This document shows, piece by piece, positions 1 to 7,691 of a stretch of DNA of 51,298 nucleotides; the stretch's first letter is position 1; the number at the start of each line of letters is the position of its first letter. The translations under genes and the position numbers were made by a program. Source of the DNA: Opitutales bacterium (GTDB lineage: Bacteria; Verrucomicrobiota; Verrucomicrobiia; Opitutales; T3Sed10-336); assembly GCA_022565335.1 (NCBI GenBank), contig JAIUMY010000010.1, positions 1-51,298 on the forward strand, given 5' to 3'. The notes below the pieces were generated by a model. That model did not search any database and had not been told where the DNA came from. It saw only the letters and a list, made by a program, of their open reading frames with translations.

Positions 1-190
1 AAGCGGCCTCGCGGTGTTGTGGGGGGGGCTTTACGTCCCTGGCGCTCATCACTCCGCGCAGGGAAGCAAGGTCCGCGCGTGGGGCTAAAAAACCTAACGG
101 GGGCCTTGCGCCCTGAGCGCAACACTCCGGAGGCCACGGAAACACCCTACTCACACACAAGCATTCCCCACCCAGGCTTGGACCGAACCC
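1..190. repeat. Noncoding dispersed repeat, copy A (left edge)
   Basis: GC-rich sequence with no credible gene. Its first part (about 2-111) matches 39201-39307 through shared blocks such as 'tttacgtcc', 'gcgcaggga' and 'cgggggccttgcgc'. Its second part (about 116-163) matches 39752-39810 through 'gcgcaacactc', 'cggaaacacc' and 'acacaagc'. In copy A the two parts are contiguous, whereas in the second location they lie about 440 bp apart. The short open frame at 19-201 lies wholly inside the repeat and is not treated as a gene. The rest up to the ABC gene at 326 holds a small GGGGC/GCCCC hairpin (219-234) and an AT-rich stretch. The repeat probably extends to the left of the window. Confidence 0.7.
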
Positions 191-325
191 TAACGACGTA
201 ACCATTCTCTGTGAAAGAGGGGCGCAAGAGCCCCCCCTTCCAATCCAGAATTGGGAAAATAGGGGTTTACAAATAAGTGCCCAAACCTCTAAATAACTTT
301 TTCCTTTTTTTCACTACCCAAACTC

Positions 326-1456
326 ATGGCTAAAGTCACCCTTTCCAATCTCATCAAAGATTACCGCGATGGTAAAAATCAACCGGTACGGGCCGTCAAC
401 GAGATCAATCTCGAGATACAAGACCGGGAATTTATGGTTTTGGTTGGGCCCTCGGGCTGCGGAAAATCCACCACCTTGCGCATGATTGCCGGATTGGAAG
501 AAATCTCTGACGGGTCCATCACCATCGGCGACAGGGTTATCAATACCATTTTGCCGAAAGACCGTGACATTGCCATGGTTTTTCAAAACTACGCCCTCTA
601 TCCCCACATGTCGGTTTATGAGAATATGGCTTTTGGGCTCAAACTAAAAAAATACCCCAAGCCGGAGATCCACCAACGGGTCCAAGACGCGGCGAAGATT
701 CTTGGCATTACCGAACTCCTGGAACGCAAGCCCAAGGCCCTCAGCGGAGGACAGCGCCAACGGGTCGCGGTCGGCAGAGCCATTGTCCGCAAACCCAAGG
801 TTTTCCTCTTCGACGAACCCCTCTCCAATTTGGACGCCAAAATGCGAGTTGGCATGAGGACGGAAATTTCCAAGCTTCATGCCCGTCTCGCCACCACCAT
901 GATCTATGTCACCCATGACCAAATTGAGGCCATGACCATGGGCGACCGCATCTGCGTGATGAAAGATGGAAATATCATGCAGGTGGCCGATCCACTGACC
1001 ATTTACGATACCCCGGCAAACATGTTTGTGGCTGGTTTTATTGGCACTCCCCCCATGAACTTCCTTCACGGTACGCTTCGCAAAAAGGACGGCAAAGTTG
1101 TTTTCATTGAAGATAATCCTGAGAACAAACCAATTACTTTCACGCTCAATGAAATCCTGAGCCGCCGGGGGGCCGACTACATAGACCGTAAAATCGTTTT
1201 TGGTATTCGGGCCGAGGAAATCAACGATTTGCTTACGGTGACCAACCCCAACCCTGAAACCACCGTAGAGGCCCGGGTAGAGATCTCTGAGCCTATGGGA
1301 TCGGAAACCTATCTCTACCTCGACTCCGGCGCACACTCCTTCACCGCCAGAGTGAACAGTTCAGACAAGTTTGCGATCAACTCATCGATCAAAATCAACT
1401 TCGACCTGACCAAGGCCCAGCTCTTCGACCCGGAAAGTGAAGAAGTTCTTCGCTGA
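326..1456 (+). CDS. ABC transporter ATP-binding protein, MsmX/UgpC/MalK family
   Basis: Cytoplasmic ATPase subunit that powers a sugar- or glycerol-phosphate-type ABC importer. The 376-residue length is normal for the family. Visible motifs are Walker [10 protein letters not shown] at residues 41-49, the Q-loop region around [12 protein letters not shown], signature LSGGQRQR, Walker [13 protein letters not shown] and the switch histidine in THDQ. The C-terminal third (from about residue 240) fits the OB-fold regulatory domain of the MalK subgroup, with a GIRAEEI segment. No permease or binding protein lies nearby, so it may be a shared orphan ATPase serving several importers, as described for MsmX; that role is inferred. 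The ATG at 326 starts the conserved MAKVTLSNL sequence, but no clear ribosome binding site precedes it. Confidence 0.93.
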   Translation: MAKVTLSNLIKDYRDGKNQPVRAVNEINLEIQDREFMVLVGPSGCGKSTTLRMIAGLEEISDGSITIGDRVINTILPKDRDIAMVFQNYALYPHMSVYENMAFGLKLKKYPKPEIHQRVQDAAKILGITELLERKPKALSGGQRQRVAVGRAIVRKPKVFLFDEPLSNLDAKMRVGMRTEISKLHARLATTMIYVTHDQIEAMTMGDRICVMKDGNIMQVADPLTIYDTPANMFVAGFIGTPPMNFLHGTLRKKDGKVVFIEDNPENKPITFTLNEILSRRGADYIDRKIVFGIRAEEINDLLTVTNPNPETTVEARVEISEPMGSETYLYLDSGAHSFTARVNSSDKFAINSSIKINFDLTKAQLFDPESEEVLR

Positions 1457-1720
1457 GCTTAGCTAAAGCCCCACCATTAACGCGGGTTTTCGCATAGCTA
1501 TCGAAGAGATCAAGCTTTCGACCCTTTTATACAGGTGGACTCTTCGGTTTCCCGGGCTTCTCCAGTGGCTCGTATAAGATTGGACTTTGGCTCTAAAAAG
1601 AGATTCACCGGCCGTCACGGCTTGGCCTGTTTTCCCGCCTCATCAGCGAGAGCTTAGAGCCCGACCCATCGCTTAGTTGTCTCGACCACACTCCATCCTT
1701 TCCAACTCAACCCTTCCAAC
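1457..1720. other. Intergenic stretch, no gene seen
   Basis: About 260 bp between the ABC ATPase and the rpmG terminator. I find no tRNA cloverleaf, no convincing reading frame and no match to the 1-190 or 39 kb repeats. A strong terminator for the ABC gene is not evident either. Confidence 0.5.
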
Positions 1721-1751
1721 AAAAAAACGCCGCTCATGAAGGCGGCGTTTT
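1721..1751 (-). terminator. Rho-independent terminator of rpmG
   Basis: A ten-base-pair stem (1724-1733 with 1742-1751, AAAACGCCGC / GCGGCGTTTT) closes an eight-base loop. Read on the minus strand it runs into seven U residues (the A tract at 1721-1727). It lies 22 bp beyond the rpmG stop codon. Confidence 0.85.
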
Positions 1752-1773
1752 GAAAATACTCCTGCGGGAGAGT

Positions 1774-1941
1774 CTATTTAATCTCCCGATGAATGGTGTG
1801 ACGGCGGAGATTCCGATTGTACTTCTTCTTCTCCACCCGTTCAGTTTGGGTTTTCTTGTTGCGCGAAGACATATAGCGGGAAACTGGTTTCCCTTCTTTC
1901 TTCGCTTCCGTGCATTCTAAAATGATGGTATCTCTAGGCAT
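1774..1941 (-). CDS. rpmG: 50S ribosomal protein L33
   Basis: A 55-residue basic protein beginning [18 protein letters not shown] and ending [10 protein letters not shown]. It has the length and pattern of bacterial L33, a small 50S subunit protein near the E site. Only one cysteine (C10) is present, so this is the zinc-free form without the two CxxC pairs. The start is the ATG at 1939-1941. It is a single-gene unit with its own terminator, divergent from the unknown gene at 2072, and is separate from the ribosomal operon further along. Confidence 0.93.
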   Translation of the reverse strand: MPRDTIILECTEAKKEGKPVSRYMSSRNKKTQTERVEKKKYNRNLRRHTIHREIK

Positions 1942-2011
1942 GATGAAAATTGGATAAAGGGTAAAAATGAGCGTTCACTAACCCAAGTGCAAGAAAAATC
2001 CGGTAATTTTT

Positions 2012-2037
2012 CAAACCCTCCGAAAAGGGTTTGTTTT
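2012..2037 (+). promoter_or_regulatory. Terminator-like hairpin upstream of the 2072 gene
   Basis: An eight-base-pair stem (2012-2019 CAAACCCT with 2026-2033 AGGGTTTG) with a six-base loop, followed by TTTT. It sits between two divergent gene starts, so it does not close an upstream gene. It could be a leader attenuator for the gene at 2072, or mark the end of an unannotated short RNA. The function is inferred only. Confidence 0.4.
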
Positions 2038-2071
2038 CATCTGGTATTCCCTTATAAAGGAGAGCTTTATT

Positions 2072-3616
2072 ATGGCCGAAACTCCCGCCGACAAAAACAA
2101 AAAGCTGACCCAGTCGGAACTCAGTAACCTGCAAAATCTCCAATTTGGACCCGACTGGACCAGTGAGCGTAAAGCGACTGACCATGCACCACGGTCGGGC
2201 GAACGCAAGCGATCCTCCGGGCGCCCCCCTGCCAAGGGAGGCCCGCGCCAAGATCGCCGCCCGCCCCGCAGCAAAGATCGCGAAGCCCCGCGCCGGGAGA
2301 TGCGTCCAAAGCCTTTCCGCCCCGCTTTGGAAATTCAGGTACACCCCACCGAAAAAGTCTTCCAGGCCCTCGCCAAGGCGATGCGGGAGACCTACCAAAC
2401 CTACGAACTTTTCGAGCTCGCCCACTTGGTGCTTTCCAAACCCGAGCGGCACGAGTTTTTCCTAAAACCCTTTCCCGATTCCGATTACGGGCTTTTCCTG
2501 GCCGTTCCTGATGAGACGCCGTTCCTTTCAGAGGATGCGGCTATTGAGCATGTCATGGCCAAACATTTGGACAAGTTTTTCACGACCGAGGAGATTGAGC
2601 TGGAAGCCCCCAAAGGCAACTTTCAATTTGTCTCCCGGTGCCCATGGACGAAAAACCTCATTGGCCCACCAAACTATCACCTATACCCTCAACTTCTAAG
2701 GGACCACCATGCCACCCATCTGCCGGGAATGGACTTCGAAAGATTCCGCCAGAAGCTGGAAACCGTACGCGACGAGGAGTCGGTTCAGTCGTGGGTAGAA
2801 AGCATGAAAAAGGGAATGAAATATTCCCTAAGAGAAGAATTGCATGCCCGTTTGGGCGCTGATTCAGCAAAGGAATTTACTTCCCTGGATGAGGTACGGC
2901 AATGTCTCACGCAGAATTTAGGAGACTTGGTCTTCCGCAAAGTTCGGTCCCACCGCATCCCGGGGAATAAACTCGATGACATTACCGAGGAACCCATCAA
3001 GAAATCCATTGAGTTTGCTCTTTCCAGGCAGGAGCGTTTCCCCATGGATATCGCCAATGTTTTTCGGGCCAAATTCCGCCGCCAGCAATTCCATGTCTAC
3101 AAGAAGGGTTCCAAAGGGGTCTCCTTTGTCTGCGCGGTTCGCCGCAAACTCCGCCAACCCAACCAGATTTTCTCGGAAACCATTCAAAGCTTAATTCGCT
3201 TCCTTGAGGAAAACCCGGAAATCCATGCCAGCCAACTGCCCGAGAAATATCTCGGCCAAAATACTCCGGAAACCGAAGAGGAGAAAAAAGCCCTTTCCGC
3301 GAATCCCGCCTTCAAAACGATGCTTATCGATTTGCGGTGGCTACTCGCCGAAGGCTACGTGGTAGAGTATTCCGATGGCCGTTTGCATCTGCCTCCGGTC
3401 CAGGAACCCCCGCCTCCCAAGAAACCAAAAAGCCCTTCTTCTTCCGAAAAAGAAGCCACCCCCTCCCCCACAACGGCCAATACGGTTCCCGAAGAAAAAA
3501 ACGAGGAGGCGGCGGACCCGGAGTCTTCCTCACCAGAGGGCACCGGGCCTATTCCTGATAGCCCCGAACCGCCCCCTTCGAAAGATTCTCCCCCAGAGCA
3601 GCCTCCTGAAAAGTGA
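2072..3616 (+). CDS. Unrecognised protein, 514 aa, basic N-terminus and Pro/Ser/Glu-rich tail
   Basis: I do not recognise a family. Residues about 40-85 form a strongly basic, Arg/Lys/Pro-rich low-complexity segment of a kind common in RNA-binding proteins. Residues about 88-440 look like an ordinary folded domain or domains with mixed charge. The last 75 residues or so are a disordered Pro/Ser/Glu-rich tail ending PPEQPPEK. There is no signal peptide or membrane segment, so the protein is expected in the cytoplasm. AGGAG at 2058-2062 lies nine bases before the ATG at 2072, a well-spaced ribosome binding site that fixes the start. A role with RNA or the ribosome is suggested only by the basic N-terminus and the neighbouring rpmG. 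Confidence 0.8.
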   Translation: MAETPADKNKKLTQSELSNLQNLQFGPDWTSERKATDHAPRSGERKRSSGRPPAKGGPRQDRRPPRSKDREAPRREMRPKPFRPALEIQVHPTEKVFQALAKAMRETYQTYELFELAHLVLSKPERHEFFLKPFPDSDYGLFLAVPDETPFLSEDAAIEHVMAKHLDKFFTTEEIELEAPKGNFQFVSRCPWTKNLIGPPNYHLYPQLLRDHHATHLPGMDFERFRQKLETVRDEESVQSWVESMKKGMKYSLREELHARLGADSAKEFTSLDEVRQCLTQNLGDLVFRKVRSHRIPGNKLDDITEEPIKKSIEFALSRQERFPMDIANVFRAKFRRQQFHVYKKGSKGVSFVCAVRRKLRQPNQIFSETIQSLIRFLEENPEIHASQLPEKYLGQNTPETEEEKKALSANPAFKTMLIDLRWLLAEGYVVEYSDGRLHLPPVQEPPPPKKPKSPSSSEKEATPSPTTANTVPEEKNEEAADPESSSPEGTGPIPDSPEPPPSKDSPPEQPPEK

Positions 3617-3630
3617 TGCGGGTACAGGAT

Positions 3631-3654
3631 TTCCCGCTATCCGGGAATAAAACC
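3631..3654 (+). promoter_or_regulatory. Hairpin with GGGAATAA element before the ECF sigma gene
   Basis: TTCCCG (3631-3636), loop CTATC, CGGGAA (3642-3647), then TAAAACC. The GGGAATAA at 3643-3650 resembles the GGAA-type -35 elements used by ECF sigma factors, and TATCTT lies a suitable distance downstream. Autoregulation is therefore possible but not shown. A near-identical hairpin follows the partner gene at 5018-5034. Confidence 0.4.
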
Positions 3655-3674
3655 GGTGTAATCTTATCTTACCC

Positions 3675-4223
3675 TTGAAAGCAAAAGAGTTCCAACAACT
3701 GGTGGATGAGTATTATGAACCTCTCTACCGCTTTGCCTTTAGCCTAGCCAAAACACCGGAAGATGCTGCCGACCTTACTCAACAAACATTTGCCACGTGG
3801 GCAAAAAAACAACACCAGATTCGCGACCGCGGAAAAGTCAAATCCTGGCTGTTCACCACGCTCTATCGGGACTTTCTGGGCCAAAAGCAAAAAAAACAGC
3901 GTCTGGTTATGGAGGAACCTGAACTGCCCGACCGCCTACCGGATCCCATTCCGGAAAAGTATCTCCACCAAATTGACTCCAACACTTTGCTCTCTTGTTT
4001 GGATGAAATGGATGAAAACTACCGCGCCCCGTTATCCCTCTTTTACCTTGAGGACGTCTCTTACCGGGAGATCAGCGAAATCCTCGATCTACCCATTGGC
4101 ACTGTCATGTCCCGCCTGAACAGAGCCAAGGCCCAGCTTCGTGACCGCATAACCGAAAAATTAAAACAGTCCGATTTTCTCTCCTTCCCCAATCTATCAA
4201 ATCCCAATGACCAAAATGAATAA
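3675..4223 (+). CDS. RNA polymerase sigma factor, sigma-70 family (ECF type)
   Basis: A 182-residue protein with the two ECF regions. Region 2 covers about residues 12-70 (YEPLYRFAFSLAKTPEDAADLTQQTF and a basic WLFTTLYRDFL helix). Region 4, about 115-170, has the helix-turn-helix YREISEILDLPIGTVMSRLNRAK. Domains 1.1 and 3 are absent, as expected for ECF factors. The frame opens with TTG at 3675; no in-frame ATG lies close by and no good ribosome binding site is seen, so the start is uncertain by a few codons. The last 17 bases overlap the next gene, indicating translational coupling with its probable anti-sigma partner. The target regulon cannot be read from this window. Confidence 0.9.
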   Translation: MKAKEFQQLVDEYYEPLYRFAFSLAKTPEDAADLTQQTFATWAKKQHQIRDRGKVKSWLFTTLYRDFLGQKQKKQRLVMEEPELPDRLPDPIPEKYLHQIDSNTLLSCLDEMDENYRAPLSLFYLEDVSYREISEILDLPIGTVMSRLNRAKAQLRDRITEKLKQSDFLSFPNLSNPNDQNE

Positions 4224-4962
4224 GCAACTCGTCAAGGAAACTCTCTCCGCCTATCGACACGGGTTCGATGATCCCGATGATCCGGTGTTCCAAGAGGCCC
4301 TTTCCGCCGTGGAAAAAGACCCGGAACTTCACGAATGGCATCAACAAGCCATCTTGGAAGACCAAGTTTTTCGCCGGGCCTTCAACGAATCTCCGGCGCC
4401 CGAGGATTTACCGGAGAAAATCTACGCACAACAGCAATCCCCTCAAATCCTGTCCTTCCCGTCCGTGAAGCAAACCTTTGCGGCTGCGGCCGCCGTAATT
4501 CTGACAGCGGCTCTCTTCTTGGTCATTCAGTCCGACGGTCCCACCAGTTCCCTAACGGCCGAAGAATTTGTTTACGGCACCTTTGCTCTGGAAACCAGCG
4601 GCCATAGAGATCTGGATTTCATCTCATCCGATTTGGATGAAAAAATCCGCTGGCTTGCCGACAGCAACGCCCCCACCGGCTGGGATCTTCCCGAATCTTT
4701 CCAAGTGGCCGTCGCCTCCGGGTGCAGTAAAGTGCACATCAAAAATCATCCCGTTTCCATGGTATGCTACCGACTCCCCGAAGGCCCCATGGCTCACGTC
4801 TACGTAATCAAACGCGACGCCCTTTCCCAAGCGACCCCTCCTGGAGAAGTTCATTACGATCGATCCGGAGACTTCTCCTCAGCCCGCTGGTGCGATGGGG
4901 AATTCTATTACGTAGCGATAGCCCAAACTTCCCCCGAGACTCTGGCCGGGCTTTTTCGATAG
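4207..4962 (+). CDS. Probable membrane anti-sigma factor
   Basis: A 251-residue single-pass protein. The N-terminal 80-90 residues are soluble and probably cytoplasmic. One membrane segment follows at about residues 92-108 (FAAAAAVILTAALFLVI), then a periplasmic domain of about 140 residues with two cysteines (in SGCSKVH and MVCYRL) that could pair. It overlaps the sigma gene by 17 bp, the typical arrangement of sigma/anti-sigma pairs. The zinc HxxxCxxC anti-sigma motif is not present, so the assignment rests on topology and position. A second possible ATG lies nine bases downstream at 4216. Confidence 0.7.
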   Translation: MTKMNKQLVKETLSAYRHGFDDPDDPVFQEALSAVEKDPELHEWHQQAILEDQVFRRAFNESPAPEDLPEKIYAQQQSPQILSFPSVKQTFAAAAAVILTAALFLVIQSDGPTSSLTAEEFVYGTFALETSGHRDLDFISSDLDEKIRWLADSNAPTGWDLPESFQVAVASGCSKVHIKNHPVSMVCYRLPEGPMAHVYVIKRDALSQATPPGEVHYDRSGDFSSARWCDGEFYYVAIAQTSPETLAGLFR

Positions 4963-4984
4963 TAAAGCGATCAGATTGGGGGAA

Positions 4985-5052
4985 TTGCTTCCCGGCGGCC
5001 TGGCGACGGAACCATCCTTCCGGATTACCCGGAAATAAGGACGGTTAGAAGC
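4985..5052. other. Structured intergenic segment after the anti-sigma gene
   Basis: An outer GCTTC (4987-4991) / GAAGC (5048-5052) pairing encloses a hairpin in which AACC, TCCTT and CCGG (5010-5023) pair with CCGG, AAGGA and GGTT (5029-5046). Its apex, TTCCGG-ATTAC-CCGGAA, closely resembles the hairpin before the sigma gene at 3631. There is no U tract, so it is not a classic terminator. It could be an RNA processing site, a terminator of unusual form, or a protein or promoter site. I do not recognise a riboswitch class. Confidence 0.35.
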
Positions 5053-5117
5053 GAAGGCTCCAATATGGCAGGAAAGTTCCCTCGACACTATTAAGGTTTC
5101 GACTGAGAAAGGAGAAA

Positions 5118-5194
5118 TGGTGGGAGTAACTGGAGTCGAACCAGTGACCTCATGCGTGTCATGCATGCGCTCTAACCAACTGAGCTATACCCCC
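5118..5194 (-). tRNA. tRNA-Val (anticodon GAC)
   Basis: The full cloverleaf is visible on the minus strand: acceptor GGGGGTA paired with TACTCCC (one G-U), D arm GCTCAGTTGGTTAGAGC, anticodon stem CATGC/GCATG around loop ATGACAC with anticodon GAC, T arm ACTGG-TTCGACT-CCAGT, discriminator A and an encoded CCA (5118-5120). GAC reads the valine codons GUC and GUU. No integrase or duplicated 3' end is seen, so it is not visibly an attachment site. Confidence 0.96.
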
Positions 5195-5211
5195 ACGGGT
5201 TAGAAAGGAAG

Positions 5212-5240
5212 AAAATCCCTTTTTTTGGCTTTAGGGTCAA
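5212..5240 (-). promoter_or_regulatory. Candidate sigma-70 promoter of tRNA-Val
   Basis: On the minus strand TTGACC (5235-5240) is followed after 17 bases by GATTTT (5212-5217). Transcription would start a few bases before the tRNA 5' end at 5194. The -35 box is good; the -10 box matches the consensus at three of six positions. Confidence 0.45.
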
Positions 5241-5301
5241 GGCTTTTTTTGGGTTTAATGGGGAAAATTACTGTTTTTCTTTTCGGTTTGGAGGGACTAT
5301 G

Positions 5302-5331
5302 AAAAGGCCGGTCAGAGGGTGCTGACCGGCC
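5302..5331 (-). terminator. Terminator at the end of the ribosomal protein run
   Basis: A perfect ten-base-pair stem, GGCCGGTCAG (5306-5315) with CTGACCGGCC (5322-5331), and a six-base loop, followed on the minus strand by four U residues. It lies about 30 bp beyond the rplQ stop codon. The short U tract makes it somewhat weaker than the one after rpmG. Confidence 0.75.
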
Positions 5332-5360
5332 GGTAAGATTTTGGCAATTGCGAAAAGGAG

Positions 5361-5975
5361 TTATTTCTTTTCTTTTTCGTCGTCTGCGACTTCCTCGGAG
5401 GTTTCGGCGGCTTCCTCGGAGGTTTTGGGGGCTTCGGCGGCTGATTCTCCGGCCTTGGCTTCTTCCTTAGACTCTTCAACGGCTTCAGGCTTTTCCTCAG
5501 CGGCTTCGGCTTTGGGTTCGGAAGATTCTTTGGACTCTTCTTTGGCCGGAGCTTCGGCTTTTACAGGAGAGGCTTTTTTGCCGCCACCGCGTTTATTGCG
5601 CTTGCCATAGCCTTCGTCCTCGGCAGGAACGAGTTCGATGAGGGCCATTTCGGCGGCATCGCCGATACGGTTGCCAAGTTTATAAATACGGGTGTAACCA
5701 CCGGTGCGGCCTTTGAAATCCTCGGCCTTTTCATCGAAGAGGAGGTTGATGGCATGCACATCGCGAACGCGGGAAATGGCAATACGGCGGTGGTGCAGGG
5801 TTCCTTTTTTGGCGAGGGTGATAATTTTCTCGATAAAAGGACGGAGAGCCTTGGCCTTTTTCAGGGTGGTCCGGATGCGGCCTTCGGTGATGAGAGCCGA
5901 GGCTAAGTTGGCGATGAGAGCCTGGCGGTGTTCTTTTTTAACCCCCAGTTGATTTTTATGCTTCAGGTGACGCAT
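5361..5975 (-). CDS. rplQ: 50S ribosomal protein L17 with long acidic C-terminal extension
   Basis: Residues 1-120 are a normal L17 (MRHLKHKNQLGVKKEHRQAL; LITEGRIRTTLKKAKALRP; GGYTRIYKLGNRIGDAAEMALIEL), a 50S protein near the tunnel exit. About 85 further residues are low-complexity Glu/Ala/Lys/Ser ending EVADDEKEKK, making the protein 204 residues against about 120-130 usually. It is the last gene of the run, 31 bp after rpoA, and is followed by a terminator. The tail must be disordered and strongly acidic; its role is unknown. Confidence 0.95.
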   Translation of the reverse strand: MRHLKHKNQLGVKKEHRQALIANLASALITEGRIRTTLKKAKALRPFIEKIITLAKKGTLHHRRIAISRVRDVHAINLLFDEKAEDFKGRTGGYTRIYKLGNRIGDAAEMALIELVPAEDEGYGKRNKRGGGKKASPVKAEAPAKEESKESSEPKAEAAEEKPEAVEESKEEAKAGESAAEAPKTSEEAAETSEEVADDEKEKK

Positions 5976-6006
5976 GGCAAATAATGATTAAATGGTATTC
6001 GTGAAA

Positions 6007-7008
6007 TTAGGCTTCGGACTTGGTGTCGAGCAGGCGCTCATCAATTTTGGTACCGAGGGAAAGACCCAATTCCTCAAGTTTATCTTTGATTTCGTTGAGG
6101 GATTTCTTTCCAAAGTTGCGGAATTTGAGCATCTCCTGTTCGGACTTCATGGCCAGTTCACCTACGGTGGTGATGTTGGCGTTGTTTAAGCAGTTGGCGG
6201 CCCGGACGGAGAGTTCGATTTCGTTCACACTCATGTTGAGCAACTGGCGGAGGCGGTTTTGCTCCTCGGAAACGTCTCCTCCTTCTTGTTCAAACTCGTG
6301 CGTTTCGTCGCTTACTTGGTCAAACACATCAAGGTGATGGCGCAAGATAGCCGCAGATTGTTTGAGAGCTTCGTCAGGAAGAATTCGTCCGTCGGTGGTG
6401 ATTTCGAGAATGAGTTTGTCGTAATCAGTGATTTGGCCGACGCGGGTATTCTCAACAGAGTATTTGACGTGACGGACCGGGCTGAAAAGGGAATCGACAG
6501 GGATGACGCCAATGGCTTGGTCGGCTTTTTTGTTATCATCTCCAGGGCAATAGCCTCTTCCGGTGCGAATTTCGAGTTCCGCCTGGAAAGCACGCGGCTT
6601 ACTGAGGTGGCAAATCACTTGATCCGGGTTAACGACTTCAACATTGGAGTCAGCCTGGATATCCGCAGCCGTAACCGCACCCTCACGGTTGACATCAATC
6701 ATCAAGCGGATGGTTTCACGCTTATGCGCGATAAAAAGAACCTTTTTCAGATTGAGGATAATGTCGGTCACATCTTCCGATATCCCCTCGACACTTTGGA
6801 ACTCATGTTGAACGCCTTCGATCTTAACCGAGGAGATGGCCGCGCCTTCGATAGAGCTAAGCAAAATGCGGCGGAAGGAATTTCCAATGGTATGGCCATA
6901 ACCCGCTTCGAACGGTTCAGCGATGAAGCAGGCATAGGTATCGGAGGCGGTTTCCTCTACCTTGGAGAGCCGGTTGGGAAGTTCAAATTTTCCGAGGCGT
7001 TTAGGCAT
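6007..7008 (-). CDS. rpoA: DNA-directed RNA polymerase subunit alpha
   Basis: A 333-residue alpha subunit. The N-terminal domain carries the dimerisation and assembly sequence GYGHTIGNSFRRILLSSIEGAA. The C-terminal domain (about residues 255-320) has SVRAANCLNNANITTVGELAMKS and FGKKSLNEIKDKLEELGL, which bind UP-element DNA and activators. It nucleates core enzyme assembly with beta and beta-prime. It sits 44 bp after rpsD and before rplQ, the standard alpha-operon order. A short Lys/Glu/Ala tail ends the protein. Confidence 0.98.
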   Translation of the reverse strand: MPKRLGKFELPNRLSKVEETASDTYACFIAEPFEAGYGHTIGNSFRRILLSSIEGAAISSVKIEGVQHEFQSVEGISEDVTDIILNLKKVLFIAHKRETIRLMIDVNREGAVTAADIQADSNVEVVNPDQVICHLSKPRAFQAELEIRTGRGYCPGDDNKKADQAIGVIPVDSLFSPVRHVKYSVENTRVGQITDYDKLILEITTDGRILPDEALKQSAAILRHHLDVFDQVSDETHEFEQEGGDVSEEQNRLRQLLNMSVNEIELSVRAANCLNNANITTVGELAMKSEQEMLKFRNFGKKSLNEIKDKLEELGLSLGTKIDERLLDTKSEA

Positions 7009-7052
7009 GGTAATAAATTATTTGAGATTAAAAAAGGTTCCTCAGGGAGGGA

Positions 7053-7661
7053 TTAACGACTGTAGAACTCAACGATCAGCTGTTCGTTGACGATGGGTTC
7101 AATTTCCTCGCGGGTGGGCAGACGGGTCACGGAGCCTTTGAGGGCATCCTCTTGCACCGTCAACCAAGCGGGGACAACCCGCATCCGGGTTTCCTCCAGG
7201 CAACGGGTAGCCAGTTGGCGGGACGAAGTGGAATCGCGGACTTCAATCTCGTCACCTTCAGAAACAACAAAACTGGAAATATCCACTTTCTGGCCGTTTA
7301 CCTTGATGTGCCCGTGGTTGACAAATTGACGGGCAGCCTTGCGGCTACGGGCGAGACCGAGAAGATAAATCACGTTATCAAGACGACGTTCGAGCAATTC
7401 CAGGAAACGCTCACCAGTAACGCCACGCTCCCGCTTGGCTTGTTCGAAGGTACGGCGAAACTGCTTTTCGGTGAGGCCGTAGGCAAAACGCAGCTTTTGC
7501 TTTTCGTTCAAGCCGACAGCGTATTCGCTCATTTTGCGGCGACGACGCGGGCCGTGGATGCCGGGAGGGTAGTTCTTTTTCTCAAAAGACTTGTTGGCAC
7601 CGAAAATCGGTTGTCCGAAACGGCGACTGAGGCGAGTGGTTGGTCCAGTATAGCGAGCCAT
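7053..7661 (-). CDS. rpsD: 30S ribosomal protein S4
   Basis: 202 residues beginning MARYTGPTTRLSRRFGQPI. The S4 RNA-binding domain is clear in LERRLDNVIYLLGLARSRKAARQFVNHGHIKVNGQKVDI. S4 is a primary 16S rRNA binder and, in Escherichia coli, the translational repressor of the alpha operon; whether it represses here is not visible. The zinc-binding cysteines of some S4 forms are absent from the N-terminus. Confidence 0.98.
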   Translation of the reverse strand: MARYTGPTTRLSRRFGQPIFGANKSFEKKNYPPGIHGPRRRRKMSEYAVGLNEKQKLRFAYGLTEKQFRRTFEQAKRERGVTGERFLELLERRLDNVIYLLGLARSRKAARQFVNHGHIKVNGQKVDISSFVVSEGDEIEVRDSTSSRQLATRCLEETRMRVVPAWLTVQEDALKGSVTRLPTREEIEPIVNEQLIVEFYSR

Positions 7662-7691
7662 GATGTATCGAAATAAGAGAGGTTAAAAGGA

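Noticed and set aside
19-201. 60-residue frame at the left edge
   Set aside because: Lies in a noncoding repeat and is not preserved in the second copy.
5118-5194. tRNA-Val as an integration site
   Set aside because: No integrase and no repeated tRNA 3' end are seen nearby.
6259-7056. 265-residue plus-strand frame
   Set aside because: Antisense to rpoA, which is unmistakable on the minus strand.
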